Shown here in pieces: positions 37,648 to 47,711 of a stretch of 64,000 nucleotides of DNA. The stretch is from Spirosoma rhododendri (GTDB lineage Bacteria; Bacteroidota; Bacteroidia; Cytophagales; Spirosomataceae), in contig NZ_CP051677.1 of assembly GCF_012849055.1 (NCBI RefSeq), positions 3,239,001 through 3,303,000 on the forward strand, written 5' to 3'. How positions within the stretch are numbered: position 1 is the first letter of the stretch; the number at the start of each line of letters is the position of its first letter. Below the pieces are notes generated by a model. That model had not been told where the DNA came from. It ran no database searches and was given only the letters and a program-made list of their open reading frames with translations. Both the position numbers and the translations under genes were made by a program.

Positions 37648-38148
37648 TGCCTATTCATCTTCCAGTACGACTTGTACAACACTATATCAGAACGCTCACT
37701 GCTGAGTTCAAAAAATAATTCGATTTGTCGTATTCAATGTAAACGTATTGATGTATGGCTGATTATTGATGTAAAATCAAAATTATATTTGGCAAATGTA
37801 CGTTTAATAAATAAATTTCGTTGTGATACTGTGATTGGTTAAAGAACGTCTTGAGCAGGCGAATACAGTTGCACACCGGACCAGCTTATCGGCCGGTACG
37901 GGTCGCTGACTAGTTCACTGCTCTATACGACTACACCACGCCTGCCTCCACACCCAACACTAAACCCTGAGCGAAACCGACTATCCACGCGTTTCGCCAG
38001 CGAATCAGTTAGTCCTGCATCTGTTGCCTGCCGTCCGGTCGAGTCAGCGCTGGCAGCACACTGTTGATGGGCCAATTGAGTACTAATCCACCCAGTAAAC
38101 CAGCTGAAAGGCCAAAACCGGCCACGATGTCCGTATTCTCTACCAGTA
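37648..38148. other. Intergenic region, AT-rich in its first half
   Basis: This 501-bp gap precedes the beta-helix gene. The stretch 37670-37840 is strikingly AT-rich. It holds TATATTTG at 37784-37791, an exact TAnnTTTG match, but about 360 bp from the gene and with no well-spaced -33 box. The only open frames overlap the terminator or run antisense, and none looks real. No RNA gene was recognised. Confidence 0.5.
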
Positions 38149-41100
38149 ATGTTTTTTGTTGTGCAAGTACTTCGTAAAGCCGGTTGGCACCGACCAACGG
38201 CCGTAGCCTGCGGGCTGCTCATCGCCGTATCGTCAGCGGGGTTTGGGCAAACTACCTACTATGTGTCCGGGTCGGGTGACGATGGTAATTCGGGCCGCTC
38301 CGGCGATTCCCCCTACAGAACCATCGACAAAATCAACAGCTTGACCCTGCAACCCGGCGATCAGGTGCTGTTTCGGCGGGGCGATACCTTCCGGGGAAGC
38401 CTGCAAATCCGGCAGTCGGGGTCGGCTGGCCAGCCCATCGTAGTCGACGCGTACGGGTCTGGAAACAAGCCCATTATGGCTGGGTCTGTCGTGCTCAGCA
38501 ACTGGAATAATATTGGCAATAACACCTGGCAAACAAGCTGCCCGTCGTGCGGGAGCGACGTGACGGGGGTGTATCGCAACGGCGAAACAATGCCGCTGGG
38601 CCGCTACCCCAACCTGAGCGATAGTGAGCGGGGCTACCTCAACATTCAGTCGCACAACGACAAGACCCAAATCACCAGCCGACAGTCATTGCCCGCCAAT
38701 TTTACGGGCGGAGAAGCCGTTACGCGCCCCGTACAGTGGGTGCTCGACCGCGCAACCATCACCGGCCAGAATGGAAATACGCTGTCACTGGCCGACAACG
38801 GTACCAAGTATCGCCCGAACGACGGCTGGGGCTATTTTATCCAGAAGCATCCGGCCACGCTCGATCAGTCGGGCGAGTGGTACTACAACCCGGCTGACAA
38901 AACGATCCGGCTGTTCGACAATCAGAATAACCCGAACAATCAGCAGCTTACAGCAACGGTCTTTTCGGAGGCAATCAACCTGACCAATGTTTCCAACGTG
39001 ACGGTGCGCAACTTGCAGATCGTCGAAACGCTGACTACCGGCGTGGCTGTCAACAACGGGTCGAACGTGTCGGTGTCGGGGAATGAGTTGAAAAACCTGG
39101 GTACCGATGCCGTTACGGTATTGGGCACGGGTAGTAACCTGCTGGTCGAGAACAACCTGATTCAGAACGTCAACAACAACGGGGTGTACATCGGGCCGTA
39201 CCAGAACGTTACCATCCGGGGGAATACCCTGAACCAAATCGCGATGGTGCCGGGCCGTGGTGGGAGTGGCGATGGCAGCTACACCGGCCTTCAGTCGCTG
39301 GGAACGGCTAATGTTCTGATCGAGAACAATGTGCTGGATTACATTGGCTACAACGGTATCTCGGTGTTCAGCAATTCGACCATTCAGCGGAATGTGGTGT
39401 CAAACTTTTGCCTCACGAAAAGCGACGGGAGCGGGGTGTATTCGTGGAACGGCGATTATGGCAATCCGGGGGGCAACCGCATCATTTCCAACGTCGTTTT
39501 TAACGGCTTGGGCGCACCCGAGGGAACGGTAAATGACTTCTACGCCGGTGCCAACGGTATTTTTCTGGACGACTGCTCGAAGAACGCCGAGATCATCAAC
39601 AACACCGCGTTCAACTGCAAATCGAAGGGGCTGCTGCTGCGCGGTACAACGAACGTCGTGGTGCGGGGCAATACCAGCTACAACAACGGCGAAGAGCAGA
39701 TCCGGCTGGGGTACAACGAGCCCTGCGCGTTTCGTAACAACACGGTTCAGGACAACATTTTCGTCAGCCGAACGCCCAATCAGCTGGTGGCCGACTATGA
39801 ATCCTACGCCAACGATCTGAACCAGTACGGGTCGTTCGACAACAACCGGTATGTCAGCCCGTTTCAGGATGTGTTTACGATTCAGGCCGTCTGGAATCCG
39901 GGATCGGGCCTGACGGGGAAGGTGCTGACGCTGGCCGAATGGCAGGCGCAGTGGAATCAGGACCGTAACTCCAGCGGTAGCCCGATCACCTACAGCCAGC
40001 AGACGATATCGCAGACGGGGCCAACCGGCTCAATAACTCGTTTTCAGACGGTACCAATGGCTGGAGTGTTTGGTCGCCCTACGGTAACGGCCGGGTCGAC
40101 TGGGACAACAGCAACCGACTCGACGGCGGGTCGATGCGCCTGTGGTTCGCGTCGGCTTCCAATCAGCGCGATTCCTATTCGCTGGCCACTGTCAATGTCG
40201 GATCGGTGCGCAACGGGCAGGCCTATCAGGTGCAGTTCGACGGCATTGCGTCGGCGGCTGGCAAACGGGTGCAGGTATACCTGCGGCAGCGCGTCGGCAG
40301 CTATCGTGACCTGACGCCCCGCAAAGATTACATCATCAACACCAACCGACAGGCGTTCGACATCACCTTCACCGCAACCGCCGACGAATCGGATGCTATT
40401 CTGGTGGTGCAGGTCGTGGAAGATGGGCAGTCGGCCTGGCTCGACAATATCCGGCTGAACGAGGTGACGCTGGCAACCGTCAACCCCGACGATTATATCC
40501 GGATCGTGTACAACACAACGGGGCAGAACAAGGTAGAATCGCTGAACGGAACCTACCGCGACGCCCGCAACAATCAGTACAACGGACAGGTAACCGTTGG
40601 CCCGTTTTCGTCTGTTGTTCTGTTGAAGGAAGTAAGCAACTCGACGACTCCGGCCCCGGTGAGTCTGCGCGACCCCGAGAATCCGGGCAACGCCGTGACC
40701 GGCATCGACTACCAATACTACGAAGGGGGCTGGAGTAACCTGCCCGATTTCTCCTCGCTCACCCCCGCCAAAACCGGCACCGCCAGCCAGATCGACTTCT
40801 CGATGCGGGGCCGCGACCAGAACTACGGCCTGCGCTTTACGGGTTACATCAACGTACCCACCGACGGCACCTACACTTTCTACACCACCTCCGACGATGG
40901 CACCAAACTTTACATCGGTAGTACCGAGGTGGTTAGCAACGACGGCGTACACGGCGATCAGGAGCAGTCGGGTAGCATCGGTCTGAAAGCGGGCAAACAC
41001 GCTTTCACGGTGGTGTATTTTCAGGGTGTCGGCGGGCAGTCGCTGAGTGCCAGCTACAGCGGCCCGAATCTGGGCAAGCAGGCCATTCCTGCCAGTGCGT

Positions 41101-41900
41101 TTTACCGCGTGCCAGGCACGACACCAACTACACCGGCCCCCACGGGTTCGGGCGTCTACCTGTCGGACCTCAACTGGTCGTCGGCGGTGAGCGGCTACGG
41201 GCCGGTCGAGAAAGACAGGAGTAACGGCGAAGCGAACGGGGGCGATGGGCGCACCATCACCCTCAACGGGCAGACCTACGCCAAGGGGCTGGGTGTCCAC
41301 GCCAGCTCGACCATCAGCTACAATCTGGGCGGGCAGTACACGCAGTTCATCACCGATATGGGGCTGGACGACGAAATGGGTGATCAGAACTGTGGCACGG
41401 TCGAGTTTCAGGTCTTTCTGGACGGTAACAAGGTCTACAGCAGCGGTACGATGAACGCGGCCACAGCCACCAAATCGGTCGTGCTCGACGTGTCGGGCAA
41501 ACAGACGCTGACACTGGTGATGACCGATGCGGGCGACGGCGCTGCCTGCGATCACGGCGACTGGGCCGGGGCACGGCTCGTTCCGCAGAACCGGCCGAAC
41601 ACGGCATCGGGTGCCGCCCGGCAGGCTGCTGCTGCGGCTGAGTATCGAGAACCGATGCATGTATATCCCGTTCCGGCGAAGGAAACAGTTTGGGTACGCT
41701 ACTACGCCGACCAGCCCGGCACCGCGACAATTCAACTCATCAACGCAGCAGGTCAGTCGGTATCGCAGACCAGCCATGCGGTTGAAACGGGCGAAAATCG
41801 GCTCCGCGTGGACGTCGGTACCTTCAGCCGGGGCAGCTACATCCTGACACTGACTCAGGCCAGACACCGCCAGACAAAACGGCTGATTCTGACGGACTAA
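38149..41900 (+). pseudogene. Secreted right-handed beta-helix / PA14 / NPCBM protein with T9SS tail, broken by one frameshift
   Basis: Two frames (38149-40314 and 40134-41900) join to about 1250 residues if one G is added to the G4 run at 40017-40020. A signal peptide (to about residue 35) leads into a right-handed parallel beta-helix (about 60-520, with repeated VRNL, VSGN and IRGN turns). After the lesion come a carbohydrate-binding-like jelly roll (NNSFSDGTNGW and onward), a PA14 domain (YTFYTTSDDGTKLYIG), an NPCBM domain (GLGVHASSTISYNL, ending GDWAGARLV) and a type IX secretion tail (about the last 80 residues). It probably binds or cleaves polysaccharide at the cell surface. The lesion is probably an assembly error. 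Confidence 0.82.
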
Positions 41901-41913
41901 CGCAGACAAGGCC

Positions 41914-41963
41914 ACAAACAAAAACGACCAGTCAACTATTGCTGACTGGTCGTTTTTGTTTGT
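41914..41963. terminator. Bidirectional terminator
   Basis: A perfect 21-base stem (41914-41934 with 41943-41963) with an 8-base loop; A and T tracts flank the GC core on both strands. It separates the convergent beta-helix and LolA-like genes. Confidence 0.88.
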
Positions 41964-41980
41964 AACCTGGGCGACACAAC

Positions 41981-42700
41981 TCACTTAGGCTTGGCGAATA
42001 CCGACGGATCGATAGGGCCGTTGATGACCAGTTTCGTTACTTTGGCCGTTACCGTGCCGGGCATGCCTGCTCCGGAAATCGTCAGCGTATAAGGCAGTGT
42101 CAGGCCGTCGACGGCTTTGTAATCAGCGAACATGGCCGAGCCATTCACTTTTTGGCCCTGCACGGTGATGTCCGACTTGGTACCAACCAACTGATAGCTC
42201 GTTGGATCGACGTAGTAATTATAGGTGCCTTCGGGGCGCGTCACTTTGATGTTGAATACGTCTTTACCGTCCAGCTTTTCCTTGCCGACCAGTTCATACG
42301 GCAGCTTATTCATTTTGGCGTAGGCCAGCTGCATACCCGTTGGTTCGGTCGTCGACTTTTGCAGTTTCACCATATCGTCGGGCAGATCCTGCGCGGTGGT
42401 GCTGCCCTGCATTGGGTTGATGGCCCAGCCCTTGTCGCCGTCGACGACCTGCGTAATGGTCTGGCCCATTACACTGATGTCGCTGCGGGCCGATTTGCCG
42501 ACCACGACCGACGTTTTACCGACGAGATCCATGCCCTGTACCGACATTGTCTGTTCGTACTGTGCCGTTTTTACCCCGGCGATTTTATCGGCACCGCCGA
42601 GAGCCGCGATGTGTTTGGTCACGATTTCGTCGGCCGTCTGGGCAAACGACAACGCCGACGTACCCAGCAGGACGATCAGCGTATAGAGTTGTTTTTTCAT
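41981..42700 (-). CDS. LolA-like / outer membrane lipoprotein-sorting-type secreted protein
   Basis: The 239-residue protein has a clear signal peptide (MKKQLYTLIVLLGTSALSFAQ, the mature part starting near residue 21). The body is a LolA/LolB-like half-barrel: TADEIVTKHIAALGGADKI, the YEQTMSVQGMDLVGK strand pair, a YNYYVDPTSYQLVGTKSD segment and a C-terminal YKAVDGLTLPYTLTI. Such proteins bind acyl chains in the periplasm; many in Bacteroidota have unknown ligands. The frame opens with TTG at 42751, but the ATG at 42700 begins the signal peptide and is preferred. It is a single gene, convergent with the beta-helix gene and sharing its terminator. Confidence 0.78.
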   Translation of the reverse strand: MKKQLYTLIVLLGTSALSFAQTADEIVTKHIAALGGADKIAGVKTAQYEQTMSVQGMDLVGKTSVVVGKSARSDISVMGQTITQVVDGDKGWAINPMQGSTTAQDLPDDMVKLQKSTTEPTGMQLAYAKMNKLPYELVGKEKLDGKDVFNIKVTRPEGTYNYYVDPTSYQLVGTKSDITVQGQKVNGSAMFADYKAVDGLTLPYTLTISGAGMPGTVTAKVTKLVINGPIDPSVFAKPK

Positions 42701-42892
42701 GAATGAATTAGTCAGACTTCGTTTAGTAAAGATAAGCAATGGGAGTGGCAACGCCCCCGCTAACTTCGGTAGTTACTCCCGAACATCACCGATTGTTTGC
42801 GTTAATCGGCCCCGCTGGGTGGTGGGCGGCTTGCAGGGCTGACGGTCGTTTTTTACCTTCATCCTGTTTAAACGTTAACTCCTGAATCCTCG

Positions 42893-44110
42893 ATGCTCGC
42901 TTCAACCCGTGTTAAATTAATGGTGCTGATGTTTCTTCAGTTTTTTGTCTGGGGAGCCTGGTACGGTCAGATGAGTAAATACATGCTGACGACGCTGCAC
43001 GCCACCGGCGATCAGGTGGGTAGTGCCTACGCAGCCTTTTCGCTGGCCATGCTGATTTCGCCGTTCTTTATCGGGATGATTGCCGATCGCTATTTTGCCG
43101 CGCAGAAAGTGCTGGGCGTGTTGAACCTGCTGGGTGCCGGTGTCCTGTACCTGATTACGCAAAACACCAGTGCCGACAATTTCTTTCTGCTCATTCTGGG
43201 CTACTGCCTGACTTTTGCGCCCACACTGGCCCTGACTAACTCCATTGCGATGCAGCAGATGAGTGTGCCGGAGAAGGAGTTTCCGCCAATCCGGGTGCTG
43301 GGAACCGTGTCGTGGATCGTGGTGACGAACATTGTCGGCATTTACGGTTTCGGCGATCAGGTCACGATCTTCAAACTGTCGATGGTGGCGTCGGCCGCGC
43401 TGGGTATCTTCTCGTTCTTCCTGCCCGACACCCCACCCAAAGCCACCACGTCGACCTCGTTTTCGCAGATTCTGGGCCTCGACGCGTTCAAGCTGTTTAA
43501 AGACCGATCGTTCGCTATTTTCTTCCTGTCCTCGGTCCTGATCTGTATTCCGCTGTCGTTCTACTACGCTATGGCCAACCCCTCGCTGACGGATGGCGGG
43601 ATGCAGAACGTGGAAAATAAGATGTCGCTGGGGCAGGCGTCGGAAGTGATTTTTATGCTGCTGATTCCGCTGGCCTACACCCGGCTGGGCGTCAAGAAAA
43701 TGCTCATCGTGGGGCTGGTCGCCTGGATCGTGCGGTTTATCGGCTTTGGCTACGGCGATGGCGGGTCGGGCGAATGGCTGCTATACCTGGCGATCATCCT
43801 GCACGGCGTCTGCTACGATTTCTTCTTCGTAACGGGCCAGATTTACACCGACAACAAAGCGGGCGACAAGATCAAATCGTCAGCCCAAGGGCTCATCTCG
43901 CTGGCGACCTACGGCATCGGTATGGGTATCGGCTCGAAAATTTCGGGCATCGTCCTCGACTACTACACCCGCCCCGACGGCTCGAAAGACTGGCTGGGTG
44001 TATGGCTCGTCCCCGCCGGTATTGCTGCCGTCGTATTGGTGCTCTTCGTGCTTCTCTTCTCCGACAAAAAGCGCGTCCTGGCGCAGGAAGATCAGCTGGT
44101 TACAGAGTAA
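42893..44110 (+). CDS. Nucleoside permease (NupG/NHS family MFS)
   Basis: The 405-residue protein is a 12-helix nucleoside:proton symporter. The N-terminus has the typical VKLMVLMFLQFFVWGAWYGQM segment, then FFIGMIADRYFAAQKVLG, a central LPDTPPKAT loop between halves and a closing LGVWLVPAGIAAVVLV. It imports nucleosides across the inner membrane. It has its own start and is followed immediately by a long repeat that separates it from the convergent phosphatase gene. The exact nucleoside cannot be told. Confidence 0.9.
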   Translation: MLASTRVKLMVLMFLQFFVWGAWYGQMSKYMLTTLHATGDQVGSAYAAFSLAMLISPFFIGMIADRYFAAQKVLGVLNLLGAGVLYLITQNTSADNFFLLILGYCLTFAPTLALTNSIAMQQMSVPEKEFPPIRVLGTVSWIVVTNIVGIYGFGDQVTIFKLSMVASAALGIFSFFLPDTPPKATTSTSFSQILGLDAFKLFKDRSFAIFFLSSVLICIPLSFYYAMANPSLTDGGMQNVENKMSLGQASEVIFMLLIPLAYTRLGVKKMLIVGLVAWIVRFIGFGYGDGGSGEWLLYLAIILHGVCYDFFFVTGQIYTDNKAGDKIKSSAQGLISLATYGIGMGIGSKISGIVLDYYTRPDGSKDWLGVWLVPAGIAAVVLVLFVLLFSDKKRVLAQEDQLVTE

Positions 44111-44116
44111 GTGCCC

Positions 44117-44316
44117 GTTTCCCTCACCCCCGGCCCCTCTCCCAAAACGGGGAGAGGGGTGACTCTCTCGAAGAAAATATGCTCATGTTGGTCTGTAACC
44201 TCAATATTGTTTTGAGAACGTTACAGGGTAGATTTTTCCCTTCTCATTTTAGCTAGTCACCCCTCTCCTGTTTTGGGAGAGGGGCAGGGACGGTCGGCCG
44301 CTGCCGGTGAGGGAAA
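44117..44316. repeat. Long intergenic inverted repeat (CCCTCACCCCCGGCCCCTCTCCC family)
   Basis: The left arm (44117-44162) pairs with the right arm (about 44253-44316) around a loop of some 90 bases; pairing is imperfect because of a short insertion on the right. It fills the whole gap between the convergent nucleoside permease and phosphatase genes. From memory, close relatives of this word occur in many unrelated bacteria. Confidence 0.8.
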
Positions 44317-44318
44317 CC

Positions 44319-46157
44319 CTACTTCCCGTGATACTTCCCCAACACCGTCATAATCCGGTGGAAGATTTCCGTGTTCTCGTAGACACCCCGAAAATCGAGC
44401 GAGTGTGGGCCGTAAGCGAAAACCGGGACCATAACGGCTGAGTGGTCATTGGTGCTGAAGTTGCCGTCGACGTAACCGCGTTTGATGTCGCCGTCGAGCA
44501 GACTCAGGCCTCCCGTTTCATGGTCGGCGGTGACAATGACGAGTGTTTCGCCGTTGCTGTCGGCAAACTTCATCGCTTCGCCGATGGCCCGGTCGAAATC
44601 CTGCATCTCCTGCACCACATAGCCGACGTTGTTGGCGTGCCCGCCGTAATCGATCTGCGCGCCCTCGGCCATGATGAAAAAGCCCGCCGGATTGCGGCTC
44701 AGTTCCTGCGTTGCCTTGTGAAGCGACGGTACCAGAAAGTCGGCCCGCCCTTTATTCATCGCCACGACGGCCGAATCGTCGAGCAGGACGAAGGGGGCGC
44801 GTAGCTTGCTCAGATCGGCGAAGGTGTGGCTGGTCTGGAAGCCGCGCTGCCGGAGCGTATCGAGTACCTTCTGCTCGTCGAAGTGCCGATAGCTGCCCCC
44901 GATTAGAATAGAAACGGGGCTCTGGAGAAAGTCGGCGGCAATTTCGCGCTCGAACATCCGGTCGGGCTGATGCGCGTAGAAGGCAGCGGGTGTCGCGTCG
45001 GTAATGGCCCCCGACGAGATGACGCCACTGCTCATACCCCAGGGTTTGATGTTGACCGGAATGGCGGGAATTGCCTTACCCGTTGCGTCGACGCCTATTG
45101 CGCGGTTATTGGTTTTTTCGCCCGTCGCCATAGCGGTACCACCGGCTGCGGAGTCGGTGATGTAAGTGTCGGCCGCGCTGGTTTTCGAGAAACCGATGTT
45201 CAGCATGTGAGCCAGGTTCAGGTCGCCCCGGTTTCCAGTCAGTCCCGCGTAAATTTGTGTCAGGCCCATGCCATCGCCGATCAGCAGAATTACGTTTTTG
45301 ACCCGGCTGCGGTTGTCGTTGTTACGATAGGTCGGCTGGTAGATAGCGTGTGGCTGATGCGCTTCCTGATACTCTGCCGACCGCCGGGTACTCAGAAACC
45401 GACCCAGCCCCGCCAGGTTGTCGGTATTGATGTAATCGACGCCTAGGTTCATCAGGGCCTTCCAGGTGTTGACGTTGTCGGGCGTGGCCCAGAACCGGAT
45501 TTTCTTACCCTGCTGATGGACCTGCTCGATAACGGCCTGAATCCGGTCGCGCTCTTTCTTCACGATCAGTCCTTTGCCGTTCCAGCGGGTGTACATTGGA
45601 AATGCCTGACTAATCAGACCCACGTGGGCAAGTTGTTCGGGCGTATAGGTAATACCGGGTCGGCCGTCGAACTGTAGCCAGGTGGGGTACTGCGCAAACT
45701 GCTCAGGCTTGGGCGTATTGCCACTGACGACTACCCGCACCGGTCCGTTTTGGCCAAAGACGTCCGGGTACGCAGCAAGCTGCTGAACCAGCAACGAAAG
45801 CGATTGAGCGGCCGGGGTTTTAAGGTCGATCAGCCATTGCAGGCCGTAGGGCGCGTCGGCGTAGGCTTTGCCTTTGTTAGCGCGTACTTTCCCGACAATG
45901 GGCTGAATGTAGAGTACGTTCAGTGTGCGGCTGTCGCTAATGTCGGCCGAGTCGTGGGCGACGTAGAGTTGCCCATTGCGGGCATAGATGTCAGCTTCGA
46001 TGGAGCCAAACTGCTGATCGTACGCCTGCCAAAAGGGGATGGTGTGTTCGTAATCGTTGTGGGCGTGAGCCTGCGCGGGCGAGTAAGCGGGCCGGGTTTG
46101 CGCCCAGCCTGCATACGTCAGGGTCAGCAGCAGACCTGTTAAAGCTAGTTTTATCAT
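44319..46157 (-). CDS. Phospholipase-like TIM barrel fused to alkaline phosphatase, secreted
   Basis: The 612-residue protein has a signal peptide (residues 1-19). Residues about 25-280 are a PLC/glycerophosphodiesterase-like TIM barrel (QAHAHNDYEHTIPFWQAYDQ, then EADIYARNGQLYVAHD with likely metal ligands). Residues about 300-612 are a complete alkaline phosphatase: IGDGMG, the nucleophile Ser in TDSAAGGTAMATG, ITDATPAAFYAH, MAEGAQIDYGGHAN and TADHETGG. Together they could release phosphate from a glycerophospho-ester or phosphorylated glycan outside the cell. It is the last gene of the minus-strand glycan group, with a repeat upstream. Confidence 0.88.
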   Translation of the reverse strand: MIKLALTGLLLTLTYAGWAQTRPAYSPAQAHAHNDYEHTIPFWQAYDQQFGSIEADIYARNGQLYVAHDSADISDSRTLNVLYIQPIVGKVRANKGKAYADAPYGLQWLIDLKTPAAQSLSLLVQQLAAYPDVFGQNGPVRVVVSGNTPKPEQFAQYPTWLQFDGRPGITYTPEQLAHVGLISQAFPMYTRWNGKGLIVKKERDRIQAVIEQVHQQGKKIRFWATPDNVNTWKALMNLGVDYINTDNLAGLGRFLSTRRSAEYQEAHQPHAIYQPTYRNNDNRSRVKNVILLIGDGMGLTQIYAGLTGNRGDLNLAHMLNIGFSKTSAADTYITDSAAGGTAMATGEKTNNRAIGVDATGKAIPAIPVNIKPWGMSSGVISSGAITDATPAAFYAHQPDRMFEREIAADFLQSPVSILIGGSYRHFDEQKVLDTLRQRGFQTSHTFADLSKLRAPFVLLDDSAVVAMNKGRADFLVPSLHKATQELSRNPAGFFIMAEGAQIDYGGHANNVGYVVQEMQDFDRAIGEAMKFADSNGETLVIVTADHETGGLSLLDGDIKRGYVDGNFSTNDHSAVMVPVFAYGPHSLDFRGVYENTEIFHRIMTVLGKYHGK

Positions 46158-46262
46158 GCAATGTCGTCCGTTTATTCGTCGGTCGATCCTGCAAAAGTAC
46201 CCGCTCTGCCCCCGCCCGGTGTTGGCTGGAGTCGATTTAACAAACAGATAAAAAGGGGTATG

Positions 46263-46357
46263 GACAGGATTACAGCCGGGCCGACGTTCGGATTGACAGG
46301 ATTCACATCGGAAACAAATCCTGATAATCCGAACGTCGGCCCGGCTGTAATCCTGTC
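46263..46357. repeat. Perfect intergenic inverted repeat (GACAGGATTACAGCCGGGCC family)
   Basis: Arms 46263-46294 and 46326-46357 match perfectly over 32 bases around 31. It lies between the acetyltransferase-like gene, whose stop at 46363 is 5 bases away, and the phosphatase start at 46157, both on the minus strand. Confidence 0.85.
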
Positions 46358-46362
46358 AAAAC

Positions 46363-47499
46363 CTAAACGCGGATGTAGATGCGACGACGGTCGAGCCACC
46401 AGCCGGTTGCCCAGCAAAGAAGCATGAAGCAGAGGGCGAATAGCAGCGAGCCGATGGGGCCGGGGGCTACCGACTGAAACAGGGCTTTGTTGATAGCGTC
46501 GAACGCGCTGGTTTTTGGCCCAACCGGGATCATGTACAGGATAATCGCCAGTACTTCCGACAACAGGTAAATGAATAGTGGATTTTTGCCGGGAATCACG
46601 AAAAAGCGTGTCCAGTTGTTCCAGTTCCACTCGCGCACCTCGACGGCGTAGATCAGGGCTCCCATGATCAGTAGGTCGAGGCCAGTGGTGAGCAGCACAA
46701 ACGAGCTGGTCCACAGCTTTTTATTGATCGGAAACACGAGGTCCCAGGCGTAGGCAAGGAACAGAAATAACGCGCCCGTCAGCAGCAGTTTGGCGATGCT
46801 TTCGTAGCCTTTACCATTGTTTTGCACGAACCGCCCGGCGTAGTAGCCGATCACCACGTTCACGATAGCGGGCAGGGTGCTGAGTAGTCCTTCCGGGTCG
46901 AAAATAAGGCCGTGGCTGTGGTACAGGTGGGATTCACCGAGCATGAACCGGTCGAGTCGCAAAACGGCGTTGCCGGTAGGTGTCAGCGGGTTGGCGGCAT
47001 CACCGAACACTAGCATCAGCCCCCAGTAGCCAACCAGAAACAGTACGCTTAGTGCGGCCACTGTTCGGAACGGAAAGAAGTATACCAGTAGCGACGCGAT
47101 ACCGTAGCAGACCGCAATGCGCTGCAAAACGCCCCAAACGCGCGTGTCACTGAACGGGAACGGCAAAACGTCGCCGGTCGAGCTGAGTTTGAAAAACGGG
47201 AACCAGTACATCAGGTAGCCCAGCAGAAAAATCAGCGCCGTGCGTTTGGCGATTTTCGTCAGGACGGCCCCGGTACCCAGCGCGTGGTACTTCTGCATGG
47301 CGAAGCTCATCGCGTTGCCGACGACAAACAGAAACGACGGAAATACCAGGTCGGTGGGGGTGAAGCCGTGCCATTTCGCGTGGTTGAGCGGCCCGAACGA
47401 ATCGGACCCGCTGCCGGGCGTGTTGACGATAATCATGAAGCAGACCGTCATGCCCCGAAAAACATCGAGCGACAGAAAGCGTGTACCGGTATTGGCCAT
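46363..47499 (-). CDS. Heparan-alpha-glucosaminide N-acetyltransferase-like membrane protein (DUF5009/YeiB type)
   Basis: The 378-residue protein has about ten membrane helices and the family opening RFLSLDVFRGMTV, then LNHAKWHGFTPTDLVFPSFLFVVG with the likely active-site His in HAKWHG. It belongs with the HGSNAT family, whose human member moves acetyl groups across the lysosomal membrane onto terminal alpha-glucosamine. Here it would sit in the inner membrane. The frame opens with TTG at 47529; the ATG at 47499 (MANTGTRFLSLD) is preferred. The next gene upstream is a GH89 alpha-N-acetylglucosaminidase, the enzyme that acts after HGSNAT in heparan breakdown. Its role in this organism is inferred. 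Confidence 0.85.
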   Translation of the reverse strand: MANTGTRFLSLDVFRGMTVCFMIIVNTPGSGSDSFGPLNHAKWHGFTPTDLVFPSFLFVVGNAMSFAMQKYHALGTGAVLTKIAKRTALIFLLGYLMYWFPFFKLSSTGDVLPFPFSDTRVWGVLQRIAVCYGIASLLVYFFPFRTVAALSVLFLVGYWGLMLVFGDAANPLTPTGNAVLRLDRFMLGESHLYHSHGLIFDPEGLLSTLPAIVNVVIGYYAGRFVQNNGKGYESIAKLLLTGALFLFLAYAWDLVFPINKKLWTSSFVLLTTGLDLLIMGALIYAVEVREWNWNNWTRFFVIPGKNPLFIYLLSEVLAIILYMIPVGPKTSAFDAINKALFQSVAPGPIGSLLFALCFMLLCWATGWWLDRRRIYIRV

Positions 47500-47597
47500 A
47501 GAGTCAGGAAGAAGGTTGTAAGGTGACAAGATACAGCGTGTAGCCCAGACGTCGAAACGTCGACCCGGCCACGTCTGGTGGGTGCGTCAGGATTATA

Positions 47598-47711
47598 TAG
47601 CCTGGACCGGCCACCGCGTGGGTCCACGTCCGGGTGCCCGTCAGGGCAACTGTTTACGGCGGATGCTGACAGGTCGCTACCGCGCCCACCCGGACCTGGA
47701 GGTCCAGGCTA
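47598..47711. repeat. Intergenic inverted repeat (TAGCCTGGAC family), copy 1
   Basis: The outer arms TAGCCTGGACC and GGTCCAGGCTA (47598-47608, 47701-47711) are complementary, with further partial pairing of CCGGGTG and CACCCGG inside. A second copy is at 57937-58050. The right arm contains the stop codon (TAG, 47711-47709) of the GH89 gene. Confidence 0.8.

Noticed and set aside
37612-37842. 76-codon plus-strand frame after the Rad52-like gene
   Set aside because: It begins inside a rho-independent terminator and runs into AT-rich DNA with no protein-like features.
37850-37930. Possible tRNA-like stretch
   Set aside because: No acceptor stem, anticodon arm or TTC-type T loop could be laid out.
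37923-38222. Minus-strand frame opposite the start of the beta-helix gene
   Set aside because: It is antisense to a clear signal peptide and has no family features.
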